DNA of 64,000 nucleotides, from positions 21,181,753 through 21,245,752 of the forward strand of contig HG738138.1 in the NCBI GenBank assembly GCA_000499405.2, in the 5' to 3' direction. The translations under genes and the position numbers were made by a program. Position 1 is the stretch's first letter; every line of letters starts with the position of its first letter. The DNA is from Onchocerca volvulus. Lineage: Eukaryota; Nematoda; Chromadorea; Rhabditida; Onchocercidae. Of the stretch, positions 1 through 14,400 are shown piece by piece. The notes beneath the pieces are model-generated. The model worked only from the letters and a program-made list of their open reading frames with translations, searched no databases and was not told where the DNA came from.

Positions 1-3000
1 TTTGATAGTGAACAAAATTTTCTCAAAATTTTTTAGAATTTTTGATGTATGAAATGCTATCTGGAAAGTCTTTTTTATCATATTATAGAATGCAATAACA
101 TGAAATTTTATAATAGTTTGAAATCGCAATTCTCCCTTATTGCAGCATTTATCCACTTTACTTTACAGTAAACTAAGTTATTTTAAGCAGTTCATCAATA
201 TTCAATTATTGCTCGTTTTCCATTGTTTTTTGAATAATAATATTATTTCTATCAAAACACTAATTTATAATTCACAAGGAGAATGAAATATAAATGTTCA
301 TCATATCTTTGCTGGATTTTATCACTGATTAACAGCAAATGATATGTCGCAAGAAACTGACCTATACTTAATGCTCTGTTGCTTTTTGTACCGATCCGCA
401 TAGTATCATGTTTAGGTCAGAAAGAATATTTTATTTTTTAATATTTCAAATCAATTTTCTAATCATAGTTCAATTTATTAAAAATATTGATTTCCTATAG
501 TCTTGAATTTCAGTAATAGCTTCCCGAGATCGATTTTAATTTCCTTCAAAGAATTTAAAATTTTCATCAACAAGAGATGTAAATTAATTTTCTTCTCTTT
601 AACTAGATCCCGTTAATTGATCCATTCTATAAAAATAAAAATAAAAAATCTTAGCCATGAGTGTTAATTTGATTCGTCGATGAAATCCATTCGAAAATTG
701 CAATTTTTATATTCTGTAAAATAAATCTCGCAGATACATATGAAAGTTATTGCGTGAAAAATGTTGAAAAATTCTAATTAAAAAAAAAAAAAGTATTTCT
801 CATGAATTGCATACTTCTCAATTTTCAGAAACACAAATGAATACAACAAAAAAATTAACTAGAAATGTTGCATTTTTAGCGAAGAGGTTCTAATTTATTT
901 TTTTTTAATGGATCCGCATTCATTAGTTTTCTGATTAACGAACTTCCTAAAAAAGTCAAAGCGATCAATAGTCTGCAGTTGCAGCAATAATAGTCTGCAA
1001 TTAATCTTCGTTTTCAAGTGTCAACGCTTTTGGGATAGAACAAAATGAATTGTCGGAGGACACTATATTGTCAGACGGTCACGAATAAAAGGCAAAATAG
1101 ACATCCACAATAAAGTTTCAATTCCAACAGCTTTAAGTTAAGAAATCTTAACTAAGTCTTCACACAGTTCTAAGGCTTTTAATACAGCAAAATAGTTTCA
1201 TAGTTCTAATAAGTAAAATTTGGCTGATATCTATGCGGAGATTTGTAAAGAAAAATGCGCAATTTTAATAACTGAAACTACATTAATCTTTTTATTTGAT
1301 GCAAATAGTTATGATATCAGCGACTGATATATCATCAGACCTTATGTATCCTTATCATTATCGATCAGAACTGATATTTTTACTAGGGAAAATTAAAGAA
1401 GCCACTTTTCTTTTTGTGCAAAATCATTTACAAACAAGGAAGATGTGAAAAAGAGATCGACAATGATAGACGAAGTTGTCTGTTGATATATATCAATAAG
1501 TTAATAACGAATTCAATTTGCAATTTAAAAATGTAAGCAATGTCTTATTTGCATGCAAAACTTCGATAACAAAATCTTCCGAAAAATTTTCCAAAAACTT
1601 TTGAATTTGTACCACTGTATCAAGAACGAATTGAATATGTTGTCATTGTATTGTAACTCAGGCAAATATTCTCCTCAAATGAAATAAATGCCCTTGAATT
1701 GATTAAAAGAATGACAAAGACTGAATTAAAAACAAAATTTTTTAATGCTTCAAAGGTGATGAAAAAAGATTTTTCTTAGATTATATTTATCGCTATGACA
1801 AATAATTGGAAAAAGATTCTAAAATATCCTCACATTTTTTCGCAGGAAAATCTAACAATTATTTTTCAAAAAATAATTATTAGATTCTCATACGAAAAAT
1901 GCAAACTACAGAATTACTGCCAGATTCAGAATAATACTGCTTATTGATATTTTGCATTTCTAGTCTTTAAAAGTTTACAAAAAAATATATATGAAAATAA
2001 GATTTTATATTTTCATCAAAGTGTATATCAAAGCACATAAGAAAATAAATGGATAAAATAAATTTGCCGTGTTGTAAATTAGATTTCTCAATGTTCAAGT
2101 GTATATCGTTACTTTAAATTTTGACTTTTTTACTTTTGCCTTAATTAAATTTTACCATATTTTTCAGATTTTCGGTTCGGAATTACTCCCAATTAAATCT
2201 TAATTTGCTTTATTTCATTGGTTTTTGAGCCACTTTACCACAGAATAAACCATTGATGCTGGAAAATACATACACTTTATTATTTTCAATTTATTAGTCA
2301 ACTAAGTGGCAGGACTTCATACTAATTATATGACAGCAAATCATTTCCCTTATCAAACAGGAAAATCTCCCAACTTAACTAATTGTTTCAAATTATGACA
2401 ACTTTTTACATAAGTTTAAGCAGTTGCATATCGGGACATAGAAGTGGCACAGGCCGTCTTGCTTTCTGCAAATCGTCAAATCGAAATTGGTCGTCAGAAG
2501 ATTGTTCGTTCTGTTTAGTGTATTAAAGGGTGTTTGCTGCAGATTTTTTGAACGTCGAGAGCGATGAGAAAATATTATTGGTTATCTCTGCAAAGTTTGT
2601 TCCGTTATTCCGTGGATAATTTGGTTGTTCGAAGTGAATAAAGTATGCCAATCGATAGAAGACTGATGGATCCTGGAGCTCTTCTGGTGATTCCTTTCAT
2701 TTGAATACTATATGATAGTGCCTAGCTGGAAGTCCAGTCATCTTCATGGCACGCACCCATTTATACTTCAGTTATATTCCACTGCTTAATCTTTATTTCT
2801 GCTGAATACCGCAAATCATTAGCACTGTCGGAAGATGTTTTTTTTTTTTTTTTTCTTTTCATCGGAATATATTGTTTCCTTTCATCGATTTTGACTTTCG
2901 TTTGAAATTATTTTGTTCTTGACGATATCTTTTTTGCAACCATTTTAGTTTGTTTCTTCTTTTAGGTTACACATTCATCTAAACATCAGTTTAGTGAATT

Positions 3001-6000
3001 ATCCTTTGATTGATATAGGTGCTAAATTTTAATACGGATATGTTTTTACTTATCATGTCCGCTTTTTTTTTCATATGTACGTTTTCCATATTAAACTTCA
3101 ACAAATTCATTTTTATTATTGAATTTCGAAAGTGAAGTGTCAAGATTGATTTTATAAGAACTGAATTTATCTGCAGACCTTAAAGAAGTTGTTTGATAAT
3201 CTATAAGCATTTAGATTTATGTAGAAATCTCTTGTATCAGGTTTTGATGCCAAATATACTCAACCCTCTTTCGGAAATATTTTTCCGCACTTAAAAAATT
3301 TTTATTTCTTCGTAAGATTTTTTATACTCCGAATGAGACGATTTAAGGAAACTACTAGGTTTTTTTTTTTTTTTCTTTCCTTTAGAATCCATTAAATTAA
3401 CTGATTAATCTTCAAGAATTTTGTAAGCAAGAAATGTATGTGCAGTAGTCAGTCTTATAGTAACTTTAATTTTTTATTATGTTATTTCCTGTTCTCAAAT
3501 TAATCTCTTATTTTTAGAGAGAATTGAATAAGTCGTAAATGATCGTTTGTCTTTTATGGAAAAATCACTTCATTTCGAAAATTGCTTCATCATTTTCATT
3601 CCTTCTTTTTTTTTTTCTAAATCATGCCTAATGTGTTATTCATTTAAATGGATATGTAAAAGTCATTTAAATGAATGTGTAAAGATCATATTTAGTGATA
3701 AGAAATAATTAAAATTTGTGTTACTCATTTAGATGGATATTTAATGACAAGTGAAATTTCAAGCCCAGTTGAATGAAAATATGCATAGGAATTAAAATGC
3801 AAGCTTCAGTTTCTTCGGAAAACTTTCTTTTAAGATTAACTTTTTTTATTATAGTCTTTTTTTTTTTATTTTTTTTTTCATAAAACAGCCAAGCGTGATG
3901 ATTTTAATTTGTTTGAAAGCAATGAATTGGATTTAATTGAACTTCAAGCGTAGATTCGATATATACTTACGATATATCCGTACATACATACAAGTCGAGA
4001 TGCATTTAGTTTTCATTATTTTCTATTATTTCGCTTTCCTGGTTTGCTAAAGAGAAAATCGAAAAAATATTGTTACTTGATTTATATATGGACAAACTTC
4101 TTAGAATTATGTGTAACAAATAATAGTACTCACGACAGAATTTCATAAATTTCGAATATTGAAGTGAGTTAAGTATGAGATTTGGTTGCTGCCACTAACA
4201 AGCAACTTACTGTTTTTGCCTTATTTCTTATCAGCCCTTTCTAAAAAAATAATCATTATTGTCAGATAGTATACTGTTAAGTTTTTTGAGTCCATTAAAA
4301 GAGAATCCGGGCTTTAGATTCTATTTTAAAAATCATTTCAAAATTTCCGATTAGTCCTTCTGATTCGTTTATATCCTTGCAAATTAGAACGTCAGGTTAG
4401 CAATGATTCAGAACTAATTTTTGATGAAATTCCGAAATTGTCGATTATTATTGTGATTATCTCATTCGGTCATGATTGTCTAAAGTTTATTTCAGAAGTT
4501 ATAATCATTAATGAGATTATATAGTTCTTTTATCCTAAAAATTGGTTTTAATTATTAGTGTTTGAGAAATTGTGTAAATTAAAACGGATTAATGTAGAGC
4601 AGATTGGTATGGGTGCTGATCATTTTCCTAATAATCAGTATTCTTGAGAAAAGGACCGAACCAAAGTAAATTGAAATATATCATTCTAAAAAGTTTTTTT
4701 CCTTTTTTTTTTTTTTTTTTGCCATGATTGATAATTTTAACGTATTCAATAATCAAGCAGAAAGAAAAGTTAGTGGTGGAAAACATGATATGAATATACT
4801 CGCAGGGACGAAAAATATGATTTTTCGGTGATTATTTCTTTTTTACGCTAGCAATGTACTGCTGTTATTTAGAAGTGATTCTCACTTAAGAGTGTTATCT
4901 CGCATTTAAAATTTTTTTCAAAGCAAAAAGAATTCAAGTAAACAAAGATTTTCTTATCTTTTGTTATTTCCTTGACATTTCTATAATTTTTTGCAAAAAA
5001 AAAAAAAAAGAAAAAAAATTCACTTCATTAGTCAAGTGCAGTAGTGGTGTTTTTGGTTCCATGTTAAGTAAAGATCATTCTGTTAGATTTCATAAGCGAT
5101 AGAGATCGGAAGTATTCACTTTTCAATGCATAGAGAAGAGGGTTAACTTCTGAAAAAAAAGTCAACTTTAGCTATGAAAGCGAGGAGGGAGAACTTCTTA
5201 AGCTGGCCATTGAAAAAAATAAATTATAAGATGGTTGAAATGAAATTTCATGTGCTAGACTGATCTTGCCTGACATATTAAAAATGCTGCACACGCAATT
5301 ATTTTATGAATGTATGAAAACTTACATTTATGCATTTAGATACGTGCAAGCAATTAATTTTAGGTATTAACATAGCTTTTAATCATTAATTTTAGTTATT
5401 AACTTGTATGATACATGCTTTTACCAAACATTGGTATTTTTTATGATGTGAGGTTTATTCAATGCTTATCTAATTGAATCCTGCTGCTCACTCGCCTGAA
5501 TAAACCCTTTTTATATATTCCATGGGCAGATTACAAATAGTGGTGCCCTTTATCTTGACACAATCATTATCCTTAATTCAAAGTTACTTCCTAAATTGAC
5601 CATAATCCAAACATTCAAGATGTACAAAACTAGAGCTATTCATTCCGAAGACTTACTTTTTCCATGTTGTGTTTCAACAACCGATTTTTATTATCTGTCC
5701 TTTTTTATTTTTAGATGTCCTTTATATTTTTTCTTTTTTTTTTTATGAATGGCTTTCCAATCGACAACTTTGAGTTTTAATTTCAATAAAATGATTCAAA
5801 AAAATGTTTGGAAAAAGTATGTTATATTTATAATCAGTAAAATTATAAGTACAATTATTTAAAAATTACTCAAAATTTGCCTGGAGCCCTTATTCGCTTT
5901 AGATTATCTATGCCAATATTTTTAAAAGTGTCGGGCTTTTATAATTTTTTTTTTTGTTTGAAAATGGCATAGAAATAATTTTTCTCATTTGTAGTTAATT

Positions 6001-9000
6001 TATTTTAGATATTAGAAGAATGCCATTCTCCTTCTCATCCACTGCTGTCCAGTGTAAATTGATGCCATTTTATAAAGCTCTTTTTTCAGTACTTTGTTTC
6101 AAATTAGATATTTAGGTTATCATCATTTGAAAGAGGATATTGAACTTTAAGGCTCATCAAATCTCATTTCTGTCTTCATTATGTCATAAAAATCTTCTGA
6201 ATTACATAGTTAATTAGCCTCATAGACTGCTAAATTGTTACTAAAAAAAAAATTTCGATTTACATTTTAATGTTAAGAAAATGGCAGATATATCATTTTA
6301 GGGAGCCAAATGTAGTGAAAAATTATCTCTTTTTGAAACATATTCCACAGCAATTTTCTCTTTAGGTCAGTAAATTTTCAGTGTATCATTTGGATTTTTG
6401 TTAATGAAAAGAAGAAAATTATTTGCTTTGATAACATTTTCAGCTTATCTCTTCTTGTTCACTATCTGCCATAAATTGATGTAACTTTAATTTAGAAATA
6501 TTGGTGATTCTAATTTTGTATTCGTTAAGCCATCCACCTTGCTTTAATTTTGTTACGCAAAATCATTGGAAATATATATTGTTTACAAGAGATCAAGCAG
6601 AAATGGTACCGAGTGATGAAAGAGAATAAACGTGTGATTTACAACGATATGAAAAGAGTACTTTAAGCTATGGTCTTGGTGATTAATAATCGAGTTCCAG
6701 CGAATATTTCCGCTTATAGTGTTTATTCTATGTGAAGTTTTTTACATTCGGAAGTTGCTATGTGCGGCTTTTATCCAACGAATCATTTCTTACCCTCTTT
6801 GCATCAAGTATGGGAAGTTTTTTTGAGACTTTCGTACATTTGATGAATCATTTCATTACACCAAGAATTCAGTGATTTCGGTATGGGTGAAAGTATAAAA
6901 ATATCTTTGTATTTTTATATCTTGAAGTATTTTTATATCTTTATATCTTGAATGAATAATTCTTTTTAGATAATATTTGAGCAAATTTGAGTTATGAAAC
7001 AGAAGGCAATTTTAATTTCTTGAGGATCTGCCTTGTAATGCATGTAAGAATTTGCAACTTAATGAAGAAATGGCGATTCTATAAACGTCTTATCGTTAAA
7101 GCATGCAATTATTTTAAGATTTTACTAGACAAGAATTGAGAATAAATAATGGGGTTTCTTGTATTTGTAGATGAAAATGTTATCACTTTAAGAGAATTTT
7201 CAAATCGTTTAAAACGAAAATACTACTAGGCAGCTATAATTTTGGTACTATGTTGCCCTACATTAGTATTTTGAAGATTGTACGGAAATTTTTTTTGGTA
7301 TCAGTTGGAAGATTTGAAAATGAAAAATTAGGAATAGTGTATAAGTCGTATTTAACATGTAGTTAACGTCATTTCAGTCATAATGCTCTTTACTTGGTTT
7401 GTTATCAAAATATTTTGTTATGAAATTATGTTATGCATAAGGTACAATATTAATCACTTGATTGTGTATTTCATTCTTCCAAAAATTGCAAAATTTCATC
7501 CAAAACCTGATTGAATAGCTTGGAGTAATTTGAAAAAAAAAAAAAGAGCACAAATATTAGATTATATACCTGAATATTTTCAACTGATTGATTAGCGATT
7601 GTTTCCAGTATGATTTGCGATTTACCATCTTGAACTTGATATTATTATTATATTATTCTTATCAACGTGACTTCCGTTACAAGTAGTTGGTATACTAAAT
7701 GCAATTCAGTATATCGCTTGATTTTGCATTCTTTTTTTTTTTTTTTTTTGGAAGGATGAAGTTTTTATTGTAATTCCGCTATTTTTATTGGTCATTCGAA
7801 ATATATTTGAGATGTCTGAAATGAATTCAAAATTTGTTAGGACAAAATAAATTTTTGATTTCTTGATGATGTTGTGGAAGGGTTTTTCTACAGTAACAAA
7901 TGCTTTATCATTATATTTTGCATTATTTTTGTTTTTGTTGAATGAGAATTTCTTTTTATTCATCAGTTTTCCATAGTTAGCTCCATCTTAACTATTTCTC
8001 TCTCTTTGTCCGTATAATTATTGATCACTTCATTCTATTTTTTTTTTAAAACGAAATGTATCGAAATTTAACGCATAATTTTGGAGGTTTTCCTAATTAG
8101 TCATTTTTGAACTCGTTTCAAATTTATTTACTTTTTGGTTTAGTCACTAGTTCATCTTCTTATCTCTCTGATTTGTTCTCAATATCAGCATGGAATTTAG
8201 TCACAAGAACAATAATTATTTGTTGCAAACGCTTGTTTGCAAATGATAATCCACACTTCTTCATCCATATTTTTATTTCATATTTTATGTCTTTATACAT
8301 ATAAATTTTATGCTTTTTTTCAGTTTTCAGTTATGAAAGCATGAATTTTTCAGAAATTTTAAATTTAAAATTGCTTCCTTAAAAAATTTTAGAACATTGA
8401 AATCAAATTCAGTAACATCAATTCTATGTTATATGATTTATTCATCAGCATTTGCCAAGTATTAACTTGATATTCCATTCAGTGCAAGTTCAGTAAACAT
8501 GCGCCTGCATTTTCATTTACAAATCAACACTGAGCATCAACCTTGACACCGTCTTTGTTTTAAACAAAATTTTTATTTTTTTTCTTTTTTTGTTTACTTT
8601 TATTTGTGTGCTATAAATATCAGTCAAAAGCATTACGGGAATTAATAGTGGCAACAAAGTCTTAAATTCATTGCGCCTTAAACTCATCAAGCACTGGTCA
8701 TCTCTTTCATTGTTTTCATTCAATTTTCGATTTATTTTTATATTAAAAAAAAAAAGTGAGAATTTTCTTATTTTTTTGATGCTTGTTAAATTTGCTAATA
8801 ATTCCTCCGAATTTGCTTCATTTTATTTTTCGCCATTTCTGGTTATTAGTCAGGATTTTGAGTCAGGTTTTCTTTTTTTCTTTTTTTTTTCAGAGAATTT
8901 TATTGGACGTTTGAAATGTTAGTTTGTCCCTTAATGAGTGCCAGAATGAATATACTCTTTCAGCGAGTCATTGCTGTGACAATCAGATAAGCAAGTTGTT

Positions 9001-11429
9001 GGTTAAATTCGTCATTAATGTCTGTCGTATTATTGATCCCACTCATATAATTGGCTTTTCAGTTGATTTTATTATTTTTTCATGTATAAGATGCTTATCT
9101 TATTGTAAGTCAGTTGCAATTTTGCACTTTGATGATCGAAAAATAATTAAAATTGCAAGTTCACCAATATCTGATTGAAACAATTCCGCATTTCGAGGAA
9201 AGGATTTTTAGATACATTTGCTACTGTAATATGTGCTGTGTTTCTTAAGTAATTAACAAAAATTAATTATTACTCTTTTCAACCATTTATTAATCATTAT
9301 GAGTATTAGCGGCATTGATTAGTTTTTGATTTAAAAAAATATGCAATATCATGATCACTGTTTATTGCACCATAATATTTTGTTTTTGAACACATCGGAA
9401 TTGTGGAGAAAATAACTAAAAAGTAGTTTGTAAAGCAAACAGGCATTCTTTTATGCAAGCTTATTTTCATAAAATGAGTTTAAATGAATTTTCGTAAATT
9501 TAGTAAAAAATATCTGTTTATATCTATTCCTAACTCCTTCATTACTATGTTTATTCAACTGTTTATTCAGTCTTTTTCTCGATATTTTGTAATAGAGTTT
9601 CTCTTTGTTATGAAATATAAATTTTTGGCCAAATGCTAGAATTACTGCCAAATCCTACAATTATTCATTCAAACTGACTAATTTTTAGCCATTCTGAGGC
9701 CAGAATTATTGCAAATATTATTAGATAAAGCAAAAAAAGAAATCAACATTAATGTAATATTACATCTTATATATCGACATTAGAATATATGATTTTTCAT
9801 GCAGTGTGATGTCTTTGTCAATCAACTGACGTAGTTAAGCCTATTTCTGACCAAAAAAGTTTCTAGGATCCATTTCTTGGCTGATGCTCATCGCATGAAA
9901 TGTTTTTTGTGAACATTTCCTGTTATCATTTTAGTTATTTATCACAACTAATCAAACTATCAATTAATGTTAATTGGTACTTCTGGTAAAGATTTTATGG
10001 ATTTATTGAAATTTTGGGCTTCCAAGTGTCCAAAATAAAGTACATTTTAGGATAAAACAAGTAACTAAATGCACACCTCATTGATTCCTTATCGATAAGA
10101 GTTTGAACTCTATCAGATTTTCTATTTTCAATCTGAATATAATTTCATTATTTACACACAGTAAAACAATATGCGTTCATGATACGAATCAAATTTTCTA
10201 TGAGATACCAATTTGATCAGATTTCAAAGATTCGATCATTTTTGAAATTCTTTTATTAGCATTTTTCTGGAAACATGTTTGGTTTTATGTTTAAAGAATC
10301 TCTACTTCATCATCTGTGGTAGAGGTTTTTTTTTCTTTTTAAATTGGATGAATGGAAGATGTCACTTTATTTTCTTTCCATTAAAAGCTAGCATCCACGT
10401 TTATGCTTCATCTGTAATCAGTCGCTTTCCGCTTAAAGTAGGGAAGAAATTGAAAGTTAGTTGACAGATAGGAAAAAGAATGATGAAAAAAAAATCAGTT
10501 TCAATATTATTTATAAAATATTGGTTTTTATATTCGAAAAAGCTATCCTTTCCACAGCAAAGACAGAATTCGAATCTGTTTCTTAGCCTTGCAGATATTT
10601 TTTTCCACATTTTTAGATATAATTTTAGGCATATTTGAGTCCATGTCGTCTATAAGTGCATTTTCCGATTCGCTGTTTTTTCGTGGTCTTTAGACTTAAA
10701 AATATCTTTTCCTTTGATCAATACAATCAAGGAAAGACTAACGATAAGCGTGATTTGGTTGGCTTATAGAAATTCCAGTTTTAATTACGTTTCATAATTA
10801 TGTTGTTGTGCTCTTCTTAATAGCAGAACTTCACCACAAATTAAGATTATATTGGTTTCATTGGTTACTCAGACTTCAATTATCATAAAAATTTTTTGTG
10901 TAAATTTTAGCCTTTGTTATGGGTAACTTTCTATTTTCTTTTTTTCTACTATTGTTGCTGCAGAAAAAGTTATTTCAGAGATTGAAATTCGAGATCTTTT
11001 TTTGAGCATTTATTCTCTGACGCGTGAATAAAAAGTGTTGTTTGGCTTGACGAATGAATAGTTTTCTGTCAGTTTTTGTTTCAGTTATTGATATACTGTA
11101 CCTATTTGCAATTAAAATCGTATATTTTCATACATCACTGTTATTGATTTATTATCATTTACTAATTCTCAGTTGCTGTATATTGTCACTGTGATTCCAG
11201 TGACGATTTTTTATGAGTTAGTATTCTGACTTAATCGCTAAGCTAATTGTCTCATTTAATCACATTTACAGTCTTAAATTCTTTGCTGTAGGTTGATGTT
11301 TCGTTTTTAGAAATTTCCAATTTTTGGCAAAATAGAATTGTGGAATTGATATAACTTTTTAAAAGTATATATCTCTCAATTAGCATGAGATAAATTTCTT
11401 GTTACCGGGATAAACATTCTCTTTTGTAG
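1..11429. other. Non-coding stretch upstream of the LysM/TLDc gene
   Basis: No exon of a recognisable protein was found on either strand; open frames are short and made of AT-rich, low-complexity codons. From about 2.8 kb onward the + strand is strongly T-rich with repeated oligo-T runs, as in the introns of the downstream + strand gene, whereas 1-2.4 kb is more balanced. I infer that most of 2.8-11.4 kb is 5' intron or outron of that gene. A short upstream coding exon could have been missed. Confidence 0.5.
2430..2700 (+). promoter_or_regulatory. Possible promoter or 5' non-coding exon
   Basis: This stretch is visibly less AT-rich than its surroundings and sits just before the point where the + strand turns T-rich. 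That would fit a transcription start of the LysM/TLDc gene about 9 kb upstream of its first coding exon. No core promoter motif was identified; the call rests on composition only. Confidence 0.2.
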
Positions 11430-14400
11430 ATGGAATACACGGTGACGCAATCAGATTCGATTGAACGGATTGCTGCAGTACATGATTGTACTGTTGGTGA
11501 GCTGATGAAGATGAATCGACTTGCTACGCGAATGGTAAATTTAGTATTTTTTTTTTTTGTCTTTGATATTGTAATTTTAAATATTCAGGAGTAGTTTATG
11601 AAAGCACTATATCGATCGAATGCGCCTATAAAGATTTGGAATGACATCACTTATTTGAACTTTATGTTTGTTTGATACCTGCTTTTGCATATTTAATCTC
11701 TAAGGAATCAATTTAATCATCTGGTCGTATTGTTGAAAGAGAAACTACCACTCAATGTCAAAATATGAAGGGCCGAAAAGACATTGCTCAAACTTAGGTA
11801 TTCGGACATCGATAAACTAATCAGTGACTGAACTGAAAACAAGTCATTTTAATTCCTTCTCGAAAAAGAGTAATGCTCATCCTTTTCTGATGTATTGAAT
11901 ATTGCATTAGCATGCATGATGCATTGAATAATAGCATGATACGCAGATTCTGTTTTTAGTAAAAGGTCATGACGATGAAACAGTAAAGATATTCTCAGGG
12001 TTCTGAAAAATTTAGGAATTCACAGTAATTTGAAGGATTATGGTTATAATTATTTCCAGATAGCTTAATGATTTTTTTATATACCCATAACGTTTATTGT
12101 ATTTCTTTACAAAAATTTTCATGTAAATATGCAACAATTTATATATTGATAGATGTTAACGTGAGCATTTGAAGATATTCCCTGGGCAAAAACTTCTGGT
12201 GCCTTGCCCGATGGATGACGATGATGCATCATCTGATGTTATTTCGAAAAATCGTCACTCTGCGAGTCAAGCAACAATAGTTCCTGGAAGCAATTCTCAT
12301 TCAAACGGTTAGCAAAGATGATACATAATATAGTATTCAATAAAAATAATTTGGTTTTATTATCATTAAAATGTAAAGTTTAAATATTATATTTTGCGAA
12401 ACTAAAGAGATGGTAACATTATAACATTGCAGTTTATAGACGTTTCATTCTTTTTTGCATAAATTTTTAATCATTATGTGCTAATCGTATCCATCTGTTA
12501 TTAATTCGTCTATCTGTCTTATGCTTATAGTATTATCAGTGAACTTATTTTCAAATTCGGCAAAGCAAATGGGATTAACGGTTGGCTAATATCACGCAAA
12601 TATGATGCACTTGCCCGTTATCTTGAATTTCTTTTTTTTTTTTTCGACTATATTTTCTTCAGTCCGAGTATTTATTATTTCCAACTAAAATTACTCTATT
12701 ACTTTAATATGTCTTTTTATGTTCGGCTTTTCCCAATTATGCATGTTACATTTTTTCTTTTTCTTAAATTTAAATTTATGTTATTTAAATTTCGAAATCC
12801 ATAAATAGTTTGCGAGAAAATTCCATTTGTATTATATTCCATTCAGAATTTCATTCATGTTATATTCCATTCGATTCATGCAAATGACTTCTATACTTAA
12901 ATGCCAATAATAAATATAGTTACCTTTATGCTGCACGTTACGTTTTTTTGTATTCATTGTTAAGAAATTGGAAGTTAAAATTCAGTCATTTGAGAGGAAT
13001 TTTTTTTTTATCCTCTTGATATAAATATATGTTATTGGAATCAAGTTTAATATTTAGTAAAATCCTGGAACTTAATGAAGATATAAAATTCCTTTAGTTT
13101 TTTTTTTTTTTTTTTTCTTCTGGTTTCATCATGTTTAATTTTTTTTTTTCTAGACTCATCTTGTACACTCAACCTAGGATTATTCTTTGAATAGAAGAGC
13201 TTAATGTCTGGTGATTTTGTTCTTTGCATTGAATTTATCTGCTAAATGGTGCAGTGAGCTGATGGCACTTATTAAAAGACTGTTTGGAGAAACAGCAGCA
13301 AACAATTATATTTTGTATCTTTATCTTAATCGGATTTAAACCAAATCAGTGATTTATGCTTTCGCAGCGTTTATTTCCGCATTAATTTCAGTGGAAAAAA
13401 AGAAGCAGTACTCTTTTTTATTATTTTTTGATGCGAAGTCTTTTTCTTCATATAAATCGTTGTTCATTTGCGGAAGTTATTAGCAGCTTGGAAATGATAA
13501 TTTAATGGTAAGTACAAATACTATGTGTTCGTAACAATGCATCAACTTTTGCAGAGGGAGGTAGAATTCAACGAGGACCTGGGATGGCAGTTCAGGTGTG
13601 TAGTGGTGTCGCCACAAAATCGGATCCTTCAAGAACTGTATTGGAAATCGCCACAAAATCGGATCCTTCAAGAACTGTATTGGAAAATTACAGTGTATCT
13701 CAAATATATTCAAAGAAAATCGATTCACCAGGAATAGAAGAGATGGACACCGATTGTATGAAGAGATTCATCAAGTTAAAGGTTTGTAGAAAAACTTGTT
13801 TTATATATATATATATATAAGGAAAAGCAAAAGGGAGATTTCCGAGAGAGTTTTCAGTTTTTTGAATAAAGACTTTTTTTTTTGAAAAATTAATCGTGTG
13901 GTAATTCCCTCTATAATATAGAAAGAGTGGCATAGAATGGAAGAAAAGAAATATCAAGATCAAATGACAATGAAATATCTTTCTTTTTCTGTTTATTTTT
14001 AACTCTTTTTCATGTTTTTTTTTTCATTTTTTATATAATTCAGTACTATTCAATTTAAAGGTAAAACAAATGACTGAGATGAATGGAACAGTAACGGGTA
14101 CTTTGCTGGTGACACCTAATGCTTTAATGTTTGATCCAGACATTGTACATCCTCTGGTTCTTAAGAATGGACAGGATTTGTATATTATGATGGTCCGGTT
14201 AGTTTATATTGTACATTTATATCTATTGTATTTGTACAACTTTTCATAATTCTTCAGCTTGATAATATCCATAAGATATTGTATAACATTCGTCAAATCG
14301 ATAAGAATTTAGCAAATCAATAATTAGATTGTTTTTATTCGCATTGTCATTCTCACCAAAAAAACTATTCATTATCTGTTTTAGTGTAAATATAACTATC

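Noticed and set aside
7706..9178. Frames of 65-85 codons on both strands upstream of the LysM/TLDc gene
   Set aside because: Phe/Leu/Ile/Lys-rich translations of T-rich DNA without splice context or family similarity.
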